DNA of 63,893 bases from the NCBI RefSeq assembly GCF_003201565.1, contig NZ_QJJP01000020.1:1-63893 (forward strand), in the 5' to 3' direction. Below are positions 17,875 through 26,724 of the stretch, piece after piece. Numbering within the stretch: position 1 is the stretch's first letter; each line of letters starts with the position of its first letter. The position numbers were made by a program, and so were the translations under genes. The notes beneath the pieces were generated by a model. It saw only the letters and a list, made by a program, of their open reading frames with translations, was not told the DNA's origin and did no database searches. This DNA is from Nitrosomonas sp. Nm84 (GTDB taxonomy: Bacteria > Pseudomonadota > Gammaproteobacteria > Burkholderiales > Nitrosomonadaceae).

Positions 17875-19698
17875 TCAATCTTCAGTACCTGTTGCTACAG
17901 ATTTAGAGCCAAATTCAGTTAAACGCGAAACGTTCTGAGCACGGTTAGGAGCACGGCGCTCTACATTACGCTCGGATGAAGATGCAGAAGCTTCTGATTT
18001 CCCGTTAGCGTTTAAAACTGCTGTTTTCTTACCTTGATCAATTTGAAACATCGCAATCGCATGTACCAATTGTTGCGCTTGATATCTCAAGCTTTCTGCA
18101 GCCGCTGCAGTTTGTTCAACCAATGCAGCATTTTGTTGGGTTGTTTCATCCATTTGTGTAACAGCTTGATTGATTTGTTCGATACCAGCACTTTGTTCAT
18201 TTGAAGCTGCGGAAATTTCGTTCATGATATCGGTGACACGTTTTACAGAATTGACAATCTCATCCATAGTCATACCGGCTTCATCCACTAAATGTGTACC
18301 TTTATCAATTTCACTGACTGAATCATTGATCAGCTCTTTGATTTCTCTAGCTGCGACCGCAGAGCGTTGTGCTAACGTGCGAACTTCGGTCGCAACCACC
18401 GCAAATCCTCGGCCTTGCTCACCTGCGCGAGCTGCTTCTACGGCTGCATTCAGCGCCAAAATGTTGGTTTGGAATGCGATACTATCAATGACACTAATGA
18501 TGTCAACAATTTTATGCGAACTTTGGTTGATCGATTTCATCGTATTGACAACTTCATTGACTACCTCGCCACCTTTAATTGCAACAGTCGATGCGCCTTC
18601 GGCTAATTGATTGGCTTGACGAGCATTGTCGGCATTTTGTTTGACTGTCGAAGTCAATTCTTCCATTGACGAAGCGGTTTCTTCCAAACTGGATGCTTGC
18701 TCTTCCGTACGATTGCTTAGATCAAAGTTACCTTGTGCAATTTCAGAACTAGCTGAAGCAACACCTTCAGCATTTATGCGAATGGTGCCAACAACGCTGG
18801 CAAGCTTGTCTTGCATCATATCCATGATAGATAGCAACTTACCTTCTTCACTATGATCTGAGACATTAATCTTTTGGCTTAAATTACCCTCAGCAATACC
18901 TTCTGCAATGTTGTTTACTTGTGTCAACAAAGCCGAAGTACGTTTTCTAACAACAAATAACGCTATCAAAACCATAACTGACATAATAATGGTTGACGTT
19001 ATAGCCGCATATTCCCAATATCTACTTAGGATTTGAGCATTAGTGAATTCATTTTGCGTACGTTGATCGAGCAACAGAAAGAATTCATTGACTGGCTTCA
19101 TAATTTTGGCTTTATATTGATGGTAAGCCAAGTTATGCATCATATCTCGAGCTTTTGCAAAATCGGGTTCACCTTTCACGGTAAAACCACCAGCGCTATC
19201 CGCATATAAGCCTTTCACCATGTTCATCGCAATCGTTTCGGTTTGCACCAATTCGTTTGAATTGGCTTGCGCTTCGGAAAGTTTAGCAAGTTCGATTTCT
19301 GAAATACCATATTTTTTCATCAAATCGATTAAAGCAATTGTTTCACCTTGACCTTTCGAAGGATCAATATCGGCTGCGCGAAAATCCCAATAGATCTGCT
19401 CATAGCCTTGCGGGCGAGGTATTTTGCCGTTACGGATATCGAGAATCTCAAAATATTGCTTTTCCCATTTGGCTTCGCCACCACTGACAACATAAGTGCG
19501 AGCTAAGCGCGTCAAATCATCGGAGCTTTGGCGCATCTCATCGGCTAATTGATACATTTGGTAGCGATTCGTTGCCGCTTCACTTAATACACCTGAATAG
19601 TGCCTACTCATGATAATGCTACCAATAGCAATTATCGCTAACAAAGCAATCAAACTTCCCATTGCCATAAAAATCTGCTTAAGACTCCAGTTCATCAC
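17875..19698 (-). CDS. Methyl-accepting chemotaxis protein
   Basis: Transmembrane chemoreceptor, 607 aa. The first membrane helix is at about 7-29. A periplasmic sensory region of some 200 residues follows, then a second helix (about 232-254, [18 protein letters not shown]), a HAMP domain (about 255-308) and a cytoplasmic signalling domain. The conserved hairpin tip [20 protein letters not shown] and [15 protein letters not shown] is intact. The C-terminus ([12 protein letters not shown]) lacks an NWETF-type CheR docking pentapeptide. The ligand is unknown. Start: ATG with a GAGGGG ribosome site. No che genes adjoin it. Confidence 0.93.
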   Translation of the reverse strand: MMNWSLKQIFMAMGSLIALLAIIAIGSIIMSRHYSGVLSEAATNRYQMYQLADEMRQSSDDLTRLARTYVVSGGEAKWEKQYFEILDIRNGKIPRPQGYEQIYWDFRAADIDPSKGQGETIALIDLMKKYGISEIELAKLSEAQANSNELVQTETIAMNMVKGLYADSAGGFTVKGEPDFAKARDMMHNLAYHQYKAKIMKPVNEFFLLLDQRTQNEFTNAQILSRYWEYAAITSTIIMSVMVLIALFVVRKRTSALLTQVNNIAEGIAEGNLSQKINVSDHSEEGKLLSIMDMMQDKLASVVGTIRINAEGVASASSEIAQGNFDLSNRTEEQASSLEETASSMEELTSTVKQNADNARQANQLAEGASTVAIKGGEVVNEVVNTMKSINQSSHKIVDIISVIDSIAFQTNILALNAAVEAARAGEQGRGFAVVATEVRTLAQRSAVAAREIKELINDSVSEIDKGTHLVDEAGMTMDEIVNSVKRVTDIMNEISAASNEQSAGIEQINQAVTQMDETTQQNAALVEQTAAAAESLRYQAQQLVHAIAMFQIDQGKKTAVLNANGKSEASASSSERNVERRAPNRAQNVSRLTEFGSKSVATGTED

Positions 19699-19940
19699 AC
19701 AACCCCTCTAATAGAATTGATCAGCTAAATAAGTTTATAAATGAATCAAAAATGCAGCTGTGACAAAAGCTATGAAATTTCTCTGGAAAATATAACAAAT
19801 TTATTTGTAATTCTTTCTTATAAAAAAACTACTTTAGGTAGGTATTTTTAAATATGAATCGTCCTGGTTTTACAGGAGGCTCTATTCCTTGAGAAGATAG
19901 CGTAATGAAAAGACAAATGAGATGAGAACTCTGCACATGC

Positions 19941-20838
19941 TCGCCTAGACCAGATGATTGATCTGCACCACCCCTTGGCGGTGCTGGCAAATCGATTGCG
20001 TGATCGCAGATCGAAGCAAGCGCTTACATCAGCTTTTGAACGTAAGGATCGTCAAGGAGAAGTAGTGGAGATCAGCGGCCTTTTCGGCACAACGCTGGTA
20101 TTGCCGATAGGGGCGTAAGTGCTGCTGGGCGGCAGCGTTTGCCGATTTGGTTGATGATTTCCATGCTGTATCTGGAGCATGTGCATTCAATCTCAGTGAC
20201 GAAGAACTGATGATTCGCTGGTCCGAGAATGTGATCTGGCAGTATTTCAGTAGCCAGACGTACACACCGAAGTTACCCTGTGACACTACTCAGATAGGAC
20301 GCTTGCGCACTGCCATTAGTGAATCCGGTGTTAGAGCGCTGCTGAAGGCAACGATTGACGTTACCGTGCAGGTGAATGTAGCGAAATCGGCTGAACTTGA
20401 ACGCGTCATCGTCGCTACGACAGTACAAGAAAAAGCGATCGCGCATCCAGTGGATAGCCGCTTGCTGGAAATTGCCCGTAGCAAAATCGTACAGGCGGCC
20501 AAACGCAGCGGCATCATCTTGAAGCAAAGCTACACAAGGAAGGCAAGGAACTACACCGCAAAGCTGATGGTTATAGCCTGCCAAGCAATTTCGTCGCATG
20601 CGTAAAACCGTTAAACGCCAGCGCACAATCCTTGGCATCGTGCTGCAAGAGAGCAAAGTTCAAGTCGCTGACAAAGCTGCAACACCGTTGGCTCAAGCAT
20701 CGGCAGGCCGTGGAGCCTGCCATCGGGCATTTGAAATCAGAGATCATCGCATGGATCGCTGCTGGCTGATAAGAACAGTACTCTGCTTGGGGTTAAAGGG
20801 TATTTTGTTGCGTTTTGTTATGCCTCGACTGACTAACT
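19941..20838 (+). pseudogene. Decayed IS5-family transposase
   Basis: Pieces of one transposase run in order through several frames: LDQMIDLHHPLAVLANRLRD at the start, then RWSENVIWQYFSSQTY, LPCDTTQIGRLRTAISESGV, TTVQEKAIAHPVDSRLLEIA, a KRQRTILGIVLQE piece, HRQAVEPAIGHLKSE and RMDRCWL near the end. This is the IS5-type order (N-terminal LDQMIDL, the VQEKAIAHPVDSRLLE block, the GH-K-E/D motif, MDRCWL). Several frameshifts and stops are visible. An internal stretch between about 20650 and 20680 that should encode the DDE core is missing. It cannot be functional. Confidence 0.85.
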
Positions 20839-21319
20839 TCTGTCTAGAAAAAACAATCATATATCTGCAAAGCTTGTGTGTATACAAAACCATAACCATG
20901 GCTATGTGAATTTTGCAGAGGCGACCAAAGTAGTTTCATCTAAAATTCTCCTGCCTAAAAAGCAATGGGCAATGGCGCCTAAATCAGATGAAATCTTAAT
21001 CAGATAGTATTCAAGGCGATGACAAGGATATTGCTTGAAAGGATGGAAGCCCCCCCAACGGCTGCCAACAATTCGCTGGCTGGGAGGTGCGTTAGTGGAG
21101 GTAGAAACGAAATATAAAACCCAATTCAACACGCCCCCGATCCCCTGGATCGTTGTGACACTTCCACTCACAGAAGTGCTTGGGTTAAGCGGTTTATCTA
21201 CACAAACAAAGGGGAGTATAGATATCTGTAGAGACCGTTGGAATCCTGAAAGATTCCTTGAATATAGGAACACCTTAATTGACAACAAAATATTATATTA
21301 ATAAACAATCGCTTGGCTT
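20839..21319. other. Region without a recognised gene
   Basis: About 480 bases between the decayed transposase and the small membrane protein. An 88-codon plus-strand frame (21035-21301) and stretches upstream of it that share its reading sense, broken by stops, give the impression of a decayed coding region. I recognise no family. Nothing here is annotated as a gene. Confidence 0.4.
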
Positions 21320-21592
21320 TTAATATTCATATACGTCATTGCGATATACCTGTGGATTTTTTCCATGCATTCCATGCAACGCCGCTCTTTGAGAAGATTG
21401 CAGCCGATTTTTGGGCTTGACACAGACAATATTGAGCAAAAGGTAAGCCACATAGAGATAAACTCCCAAGATAATGCCCGAAATGCTGTCCCAATCTACA
21501 TCAAGCTCATACAATGAAACGCCATACACTACGCCTAACAGAATCAAGCAAATGCTCGTGGCCACAACGATGAAAGTATTGTCGTTTTTCAT
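21320..21592 (-). CDS. Small two-helix membrane protein, function unknown
   Basis: A 90-aa protein with two predicted membrane helices (about 6-26, FIVVATSICLILLGVVYGV; and about 37-58, ISGIILGVYLYVAYLLLNIV) and a basic, polar C-terminal tail. I do not recognise a family. It starts 18 bases after the stop of the PhoX-like gene on the same strand, so the two are very likely co-transcribed, and it may act with that protein at the cell envelope. Confidence 0.6.
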   Translation of the reverse strand: MKNDNTFIVVATSICLILLGVVYGVSLYELDVDWDSISGIILGVYLYVAYLLLNIVCVKPKNRLQSSQRAALHGMHGKNPQVYRNDVYEY

Positions 21593-21610
21593 GATTTTTA
21601 CTCCCAGGAA

Positions 21611-22933
21611 TTATTCTTTAGACTCAACGGCTCTACGGGTAATCGCCATGGTTTTGTCATTGCCCGTTTCGGAATGCTGTACGTTGACGAACAAAGTGTA
21701 CGGATCCTTGCCGAAATAAATGCCTGTTCCTTCCGCACCTTTATCTTTTAGAGAAGCAAACAGGTGCACACCATCGCTGTAGCCATCATCATCTTCATCA
21801 GGCAAAGCCACCCAGATATCGCTATTCTCGTTATCTTCAACAATCCATAACTTATCATCCGGGCCTTTTGCCAGATTATCCGGGCTCTTGAAACCGGTTA
21901 CTCCAGGCGCAGTGCCGGTTGGTTTAACTTCAAATGGCACATTCACGCCGGGCTGTACAAAATAATTCACCTTCGGTACGGCGGCAAGGTGCACGGCAAG
22001 TATCGCTCCTGGACCGCTGGTGTTAGCAGGATCGGTGGCATCTTCGCAGGTAAGCGCAGCGTAGAGTGTACGGCCAATACGCTCCAAATCTTCCGGACGG
22101 CAGAAAGGAGTGGCATTCACTGCCTGTGCAGCGATTCTGGCATTGATTTGCACCTGATTCATATCCAAAGCCACCCATTCGGCTTCCCCGGTTTTCTGAC
22201 CATTTCTCACCCGCAGCGCATACAACTGACCGCTGCTCAGGTCACCAAAGTTATTGGGAGCGAATTTATAGATAGCGCCTTTTCTATCCTCATCGATCAC
22301 ATACACATTACCTTCTTCATCCACCTCAATACCTTCGTGCGCTAACGATCCCAGCATAGGTCGCACTTTGATTTCCTCGACAATCGTCGGATCGTCTTGC
22401 GCAAATTTCAATTCATATAACATGCCGCTTTGTGCATTAGGCGCATCAGGATCGGGCAATTGCGCTGTGATGGTTTCTTCCGCAAACAGCAGCGTTTGCC
22501 AAGGTGTCCATACCAGACCGTCCAAGGCTTCCCAGTCAGCACGCTGCGCCAAAATTTCGGTCACACCAGTTTTTAAGTCTACGATCGACACTGCACCACC
22601 CAAATAAGGACTGGCACTCGGGCGTACTTCATGCGTGCGGTAAAGATACCTACCGGCATGCTTCCCGGTTTCATTGGCGGTATTCATGTCATTCCAATCG
22701 TTAGAATTTGGAAAAATATCCAAGTTACTCTCATCAGAAATAATGTACTGAGTAAAGCCTGCTGGAATCACCCAAGGTTTACTATTCAAAATGAGCGGAT
22801 CGGCCGTCGTTTGCTCATAGGCGGAAGCAGCGATCGGCTTGAACTTCATAGGGCCATTAATATATACCGCATCAGCATAGACAATGGTGGTTAAAGCAGC
22901 ACAAATAGGCAGCATTAGCATCGATTTCTTCAT
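21611..22933 (-). CDS. Exported DUF839 / PhoX-like protein
   Basis: A 440-aa protein of the DUF839 (PhoX-related) family, which has a beta-propeller fold and includes metal-dependent alkaline phosphatases. A Sec-type signal peptide (about 1-20, MKKSMLMLPICAALTTIVYA) is unlike the Tat signals of classical PhoX. Family-like stretches are TPWQTLLFAEETI, LAHEGIEVDEEGNVYVIDE, RPEDLERIG and SPDNLAKGPDDKLWIVEDNE; acidic residues here could bind metal. I chose the ATG at 22931-22933 because GGAG lies 8-11 bases upstream; an ATG four codons earlier has no ribosome site. A candidate Pho-box array lies upstream. Phosphatase activity is inferred. Confidence 0.78.
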   Translation of the reverse strand: MKKSMLMLPICAALTTIVYADAVYINGPMKFKPIAASAYEQTTADPLILNSKPWVIPAGFTQYIISDESNLDIFPNSNDWNDMNTANETGKHAGRYLYRTHEVRPSASPYLGGAVSIVDLKTGVTEILAQRADWEALDGLVWTPWQTLLFAEETITAQLPDPDAPNAQSGMLYELKFAQDDPTIVEEIKVRPMLGSLAHEGIEVDEEGNVYVIDEDRKGAIYKFAPNNFGDLSSGQLYALRVRNGQKTGEAEWVALDMNQVQINARIAAQAVNATPFCRPEDLERIGRTLYAALTCEDATDPANTSGPGAILAVHLAAVPKVNYFVQPGVNVPFEVKPTGTAPGVTGFKSPDNLAKGPDDKLWIVEDNENSDIWVALPDEDDDGYSDGVHLFASLKDKGAEGTGIYFGKDPYTLFVNVQHSETGNDKTMAITRRAVESKE

Positions 22934-23012
22934 GTGGTTCTCCATAGAAACTGAGGATTACATTCGATAAACTTCGGGACGATAAACCAAATAAACTGCA
23001 TTCGTCGCTGCT

Positions 23013-23079
23013 ACTCTATCGACCTGACATGAAACGCTGATGTCAGCAAAATGAATTTTTCATGAATGCTTTATTGCAG
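23013..23079 (-). promoter_or_regulatory. Candidate PhoB-dependent promoter of the PhoX-like gene
   Basis: On the minus strand five heptamers lie at exact 11-bp phase: CTGCAAT (23073-23079), CATTCAT (23062-23068), AATTCAT (23051-23057), CTGACAT (23040-23046) and GTTTCAT (23029-23035). A -10-like TAGAGT lies at 23013-23018, exactly 10 bases beyond the last heptamer. The PhoB consensus heptamer is CTGTCAT. Individual matches are partial (1-3 mismatches), but phase and spacing repeat those at three other promoters in this window. Confidence 0.55.
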
Positions 23080-23110
23080 TTCTCTTTCTCTCAGAATTCA
23101 TGCGGGCCTT

Positions 23111-23153
23111 TAAAAGAAAAAATCACTGATTGCATAAAGACAATCAGTGATTT
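23111..23153 (-). terminator. Rho-independent terminator of the beta-helix gene
   Basis: A perfect 13-bp stem (23120-23132 with 23141-23153, AAATCACTGATTG against its complement) with an 8-base loop. Read on the minus strand it is followed by TTTTCTTTT. It separates the beta-helix gene from the PhoX-like gene, so each is its own transcription unit. Confidence 0.85.
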
Positions 23154-23245
23154 CGTCATGAACTCAGCGGAGAGAGGAACCCACTGAGTGGGTGAAAGCT
23201 CCCTGTTCAGTATAGAAGCAGAGAAATCTTTCAGATCAACAAGGA

Positions 23246-24859
23246 TTAGTTAAAGTTGAAAGTCCATTCTTGCGTCCAGTCATCGTTCGCATCTTTGAAT
23301 GCACCGGCATAATCCACCACATCAAAGAATGAGTCATTGACAGCGGCACCACCCAGAATCAACGGCGATCCGGTTGCCGGCAAGTAGCCACTCAGAAGAG
23401 GATCAATCGCTTGGTTTTCGGATTGCGACAAGAACCAATCGGATGTGGTAAACGCAGCACCCTCGCCATCGGCAAAATTGGCAGCACAATTGACAAACGA
23501 ATTTTGCATGGTTAATCCACCTGTCAGACTACCTGGTGCACCCGCATTCGCAAAGGTTCTTTCACCATCGATCATCAAGCAAGTTGGAGCGCCGGTAATG
23601 ACGGAATTCCAAATATTCGCACCCGTTCCACGACGCAATAACACACCTTGTGTTGCTGAATCACCAGTACGACCAATAATGGTCAAATTGGACAGAATCG
23701 GTTGAGCACGAGGAATGCTGTCATGATTTCTCTCATTGTTGTCAGCTTCAATGCCGCGATCACCAATGGTATCCGATTGTTTAATCAAGACAAACTGCGC
23801 ACGACCTTGCCAGCCATTGGTCCAGTCCAAAGAGTCATCCTGAATGTTCGTGAGCACCAGATGCTTCATCTTTACCGTACCGCCAAAAATTTCGACACCG
23901 TCATCCAAACCTTCGTGGACTTGTACATAGTCAATAATCGTTCCTGAACCCACACCATTGAGTGTCAGACCATTGAGTTCTTCATCCTGACGTACAGCAC
24001 TTCCGGCAAAACGTATCTGTGTATATTTAAGTACGCCACTGTTATCAGCCGGATTGTTGCCACCGTAGATTTCACTGACAAAAGCCTCAAAAGGAACTTC
24101 ACAGACTGGCACGCCTTCATTACATCCGTTCACCGGCGCATTGCCGGAGATAAGCAAACCGCCCCATTCGCCAGCCGATGCCTCAGTGGGGCCAGTCATG
24201 ACAATTGGATTGTCCGGTGTTCCTTCAGCCATGATCTTTGAGCCACGTCTGATCCACAGGAAAGCTGCTTGGTCCCCCTGACCACCCACACCAACGATTT
24301 TAGTTCCAGGATTAATGGTAAGCGTAGCATTTTGGGCATTATCAGCACCCACAAAAACATTGCCCTGCAATACCCATTCAATGTTCTTTGTCAAAGTGAC
24401 ATCCGAAGTAATCGTGCCACTTAAGACACAAGAATTCGCTGAGGATCCCGGTTGTGCAAAGCTTGGGCAACCGATAAATACGTTATTGACCAACTGATCG
24501 ATGGTAAAACGCATTGGATCGGAACCAGGCACCAATTTCAATTTGGCATAATAGCTGTCGGCGCCCACCGTTACTGAAGCTACATGCACTGAATTCGTAT
24601 CCGAATCAAACACATTACGCTGCCCTGTTACCGCAGCAACCGGATTAGCAGAAACCAGTTGTAATTCGCTTCCAACAAGCTGTAATTGTGCGTTATAAAA
24701 TGCTGAAGATCCGCCGCTCAGCACTTCAACAACGGGAAGACTTACTGTATTAGTTGCAGGATCATACGTTGCTGTCGCATGCGCATTAAATGCAATGCTG
24801 CTTAATAGGATTGCTGATGTTGTTAGTAATTGCTCTTTTATATTTTTTAATTGATACAT
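23246..24859 (-). CDS. Secreted right-handed beta-helix surface protein
   Basis: A 537-aa protein with a signal peptide (about 1-29, ending FNAHA-TA). The mature part is rich in Gly, Asn, Ser and Thr, with repeating short beta-strand turns (for example TLTINPGTKIVGVGGQG, PDNPIVMTGPTEAS, GGTVKMKHLVLTNIQDDSLDW), the pattern of a parallel beta-helix. DUF-type relatives often sit near TonB-dependent receptors, as here. A strong GGAGGTG ribosome site precedes the ATG. The gene is a single transcription unit with a candidate Pho promoter and a terminator. Enzymatic or binding function is unknown. Confidence 0.75.
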   Translation of the reverse strand: MYQLKNIKEQLLTTSAILLSSIAFNAHATATYDPATNTVSLPVVEVLSGGSSAFYNAQLQLVGSELQLVSANPVAAVTGQRNVFDSDTNSVHVASVTVGADSYYAKLKLVPGSDPMRFTIDQLVNNVFIGCPSFAQPGSSANSCVLSGTITSDVTLTKNIEWVLQGNVFVGADNAQNATLTINPGTKIVGVGGQGDQAAFLWIRRGSKIMAEGTPDNPIVMTGPTEASAGEWGGLLISGNAPVNGCNEGVPVCEVPFEAFVSEIYGGNNPADNSGVLKYTQIRFAGSAVRQDEELNGLTLNGVGSGTIIDYVQVHEGLDDGVEIFGGTVKMKHLVLTNIQDDSLDWTNGWQGRAQFVLIKQSDTIGDRGIEADNNERNHDSIPRAQPILSNLTIIGRTGDSATQGVLLRRGTGANIWNSVITGAPTCLMIDGERTFANAGAPGSLTGGLTMQNSFVNCAANFADGEGAAFTTSDWFLSQSENQAIDPLLSGYLPATGSPLILGGAAVNDSFFDVVDYAGAFKDANDDWTQEWTFNFN

Positions 24860-24895
24860 AATAAGCCCACCTCCGATTTTTATTTAGGGTGAGCC

Positions 24896-24940
24896 AATCT
24901 AACAGGCCAACATGACAGGCGTATTACATACACATGTCAA
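24896..24940 (-). promoter_or_regulatory. Candidate PhoB-dependent promoter of the beta-helix gene
   Basis: On the minus strand three heptamers are spaced at 11 bp: TTGACAT (24934-24940), ATGTAAT (24923-24929) and a perfect CTGTCAT (24912-24918). Exactly 10 bases further on is TAGATT (24896-24901), a reasonable -10. An inverted repeat CACATGT-n4-ACATGTG (24931-24948) overlaps the distal heptamer and could be a second operator. Confidence 0.62.
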
Positions 24941-25018
24941 TACATGTGAAAAAGAAACCAACGACGATCAAAAAATATTGCTCCACAAAAGGTTTTGCTT
25001 TAAACAGTTTCTTATCAG

Positions 25019-25297
25019 TTAAAACCGTGACCAATGATCTGCGACAATCTGTCCGTTTTCAATAGTGAAGCGATAGTTATACTCATCTATTCGATAGGTC
25101 CACACTTCCCGTTTAATGTAGACAATGCCGCCAAAGGCACGAGTTTGGATAAGCCCCAGATCAGTCCGTATAGTCGGCTCACCTAAATTGATCAGCAACT
25201 TATCCGACAAATCCCCTTTGGAGATGATATTGCCATTGGGCGCACGAAAACCGCTGAGCAACATCACTGCGACAAGAATGAGTAGTAATTTTTTCAT
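25019..25297 (-). CDS. DUF2845 small exported protein
   Basis: A 92-aa protein with a signal peptide (about 1-18, MKKLLLILVAVMLLSGFRA). The mature part matches the DUF2845 pattern: an N-terminal GDLSDKLLINLGEPTIR segment, then REVWTYRIDEYNYRFTIENGQIV, a two-strand motif with the W-T-Y core. A GGGGAGG ribosome site lies upstream. The function of the family is unknown. The start and upstream region of this gene are duplicated at 26458-26577. Confidence 0.75.
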   Translation of the reverse strand: MKKLLLILVAVMLLSGFRAPNGNIISKGDLSDKLLINLGEPTIRTDLGLIQTRAFGGIVYIKREVWTYRIDEYNYRFTIENGQIVADHWSRF

Positions 25298-25380
25298 GAT
25301 GCCTCCCCTGTTTGACTTTAACCATAGTGCTCATTGATGGCTTTACTATAGCTTGGAGAAGATTAATGCACGCTGAACGT
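25265..25380. repeat. Direct repeat copy A (5' end of the DUF2845 gene)
   Basis: About 116 bases spanning the first codons and upstream region of the DUF2845 gene. They align base for base, with scattered substitutions and small indels, to 26458-26577. The blocks GTAGTAATTTTTTCATGATG and TTGATGGCTTTACTATAGC are nearly identical in both copies. The repeat includes the ribosome site and probable promoter. Confidence 0.85.
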
Positions 25381-25688
25381 AAGTTATGCTGATTTTTGCG
25401 GGGTCCGAAGTTTCATGAAATGGGGGATGGAGATGAGATTACTGCGTACCAGATATAATCAGGAATTTCGAGATCAATCAGTTGAGTTTTTTAAAAGAAG
25501 GTGGATTGACGCTGGTAGAGGCATCAAAATGACTGTTGTTACCTACCTCTTGGCACAATATCGACAATGCGGAGTTCGCGACCTTGGAATAAATAGATTG
25601 GTTTAACAAGCACTGGAGCCGATCGGAAATATCCTGTCGTCAGTACAATTTTCCCAGCAATACTATGTGCGATTTACTCGCTGCTTAA
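25381..25688 (+). pseudogene. Internally deleted IS3-family element (OrfA start joined to OrfB end)
   Basis: The first part reads RYNQEFRDQSVEFFK in the way IS3-type OrfA proteins start, then, after a frameshift, GLTLVEASK. From about 25565 the sequence jumps to what is normally the C-terminus of OrfB: DNAEFATLE, IDWFNKH and, in another frame, LEPIGNILSSVQFSQQYY. About 1 kb of transposase, including the catalytic core, is gone. What is left is a MITE-like relic with several stops. Confidence 0.75.
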
Positions 25689-25748
25689 ATCAATAGACTC
25701 CATTCTTGACAGCACACTCAGTCAAGCTCGGGCTCCGAACAGGCATAT

Positions 25749-26162
25749 TTAACGAAGGTACTCACCAGAACGTTCTGGTTGATAAGTAACTTCTTTGATG
25801 CGCACTTGCAACACCCCGCCACCAGGTTTCGGCCACTCAATTTCATCTCCTTGGGAAAGACCCAGCAGCGCACTTCCCACAGGCGCAAGTATGGAAATGG
25901 TGCCGCCATTGGCATCAACATCTTTGGGATATACCAATGTCAAATAAAAATCTTTTGATGTAGATACGATCTCGAATTTTACGGTCGAGTTCATTGTCAC
26001 CACAGTCGATGGAATCTCTTTAGGATCGACCACTTCTGCGCGAGCAAGCTCAGCCTCCAAATTATCTTTGCCTGGGAACATAGAATCGGGCAGTGATTCC
26101 AGTAGCTTTTCCAGTCTGATAGCGTCAAGTGACGAAATGATAATCTTCGGTCTAGTAGTCAT
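25749..26162 (-). CDS. rnk: Regulator of nucleoside diphosphate kinase (Rnk family)
   Basis: A 137-aa protein of the Rnk / GreA-C-terminal family: a short helical N-terminus (SSLDAIRLEKLLESL) followed by the FKBP-like GreA/GreB C-terminal fold (about 45-137) with VTMNSTVKF, FYLTLVYPKDVDANGGTISI and APVGSALLGLSQGDEIEWP. Rnk proteins bind RNA polymerase near the secondary channel and influence nucleotide and exopolysaccharide metabolism in other bacteria. It is alone on the minus strand between mobile-element debris on both sides. No operon partner is evident. Confidence 0.88.
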   Translation of the reverse strand: MTTRPKIIISSLDAIRLEKLLESLPDSMFPGKDNLEAELARAEVVDPKEIPSTVVTMNSTVKFEIVSTSKDFYLTLVYPKDVDANGGTISILAPVGSALLGLSQGDEIEWPKPGGGVLQVRIKEVTYQPERSGEYLR

Positions 26163-26230
26163 TCTAATTCCTTAATTGGGGCTTTTATCCATTATCGCAA
26201 TTCAGGCATGAAATGACCATAGCAGCATGG

Positions 26231-26457
26231 CTGAATCGTACTAAAAATGGCGCACCGCGGGAGGTGTGCCGTTAAATGCGGATGCAGTGGCAGTTTTACA
26301 GGAACAAATGGTTAAGCGTGATCAGCTTTGCTTTACTTATCGCAATCAGCTGGTTCTTTGGAATTTAACCAATACTGCTCGGATGAATGCGCTGAGTTAT
26401 CCGGCTGGTAGTTGGAAGGCTCAAAGCCTGATGAGGGAAGCAGTCGTACATGTCACT
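26231..26457 (+). pseudogene. Remnant of a tyrosine recombinase (phage-type integrase)
   Basis: The stretch reads NRTKNGAPREV, slips two bases in a GTGTG run, and continues PLNADAVAVLQEQMVKRDQLCFTYRNQ. In intact integrases this segment (K-N-G-x-P-R-x-V-P-L-N-x-x-A and F-x-Y) lies just before the catalytic HxxR box. The HxxR and Tyr parts are absent. The remnant ends where copy B of the DUF2845 duplication begins. Confidence 0.65.
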
Positions 26458-26577
26458 CGCTGCAACAAGAATGCGTAGTAATTTTTTCATGATGGAATCC
26501 CCTTCTGATTGGCTCTAACCATAGTATCAATTGATGGCTTTACTATAGCCTGGAGAAAATTAATGCATGCTGGACGT
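26458..26577. repeat. Direct repeat copy B (decapitated second DUF2845 gene start)
   Basis: Homologous to 25265-25380. On the minus strand it keeps a GGGGAT ribosome-site-like sequence and an ATG followed by MKKLLRILVAA, matching the signal peptide of the intact DUF2845 protein. The coding sequence then runs straight into integrase debris. It is the severed 5' end of a paralogue. Confidence 0.8.
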
Positions 26578-26660
26578 GCGAATAGGTCTGAAGTGGATAT
26601 CTGGAAAAGCAGTCAAGTTGAACGTGCGGATAAAAACGGCACCAGAGGATTGGAATTCAA

Positions 26661-26693
26661 TTCTAAAAAAACAAACCCCGCTGTAGCAGCGGG
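26661..26693 (-). terminator. Rho-independent terminator of the PEP-CTERM gene
   Basis: A 7-bp GC-rich stem, CCCGCTG (26677-26683) with CAGCGGG (26687-26693), and a 3-base loop. On the minus strand it is followed by TTTGTTTTTTT. It lies about 30 bases beyond the PEP-CTERM stop codon. Confidence 0.85.
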
Positions 26694-26724
26694 ATTCAGT
26701 GAAATACTGCCAGCTGAAATCAGT

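Noticed and set aside
20273..20656. 127-codon minus-strand frame
   Set aside because: Antisense of the decayed IS5-family transposase, which shows family similarity on the plus strand.
26163..26240. Pho-like heptamers upstream of rnk
   Set aside because: Two weak heptamers are in phase, but there is no acceptable -10 hexamer 10 bp on.
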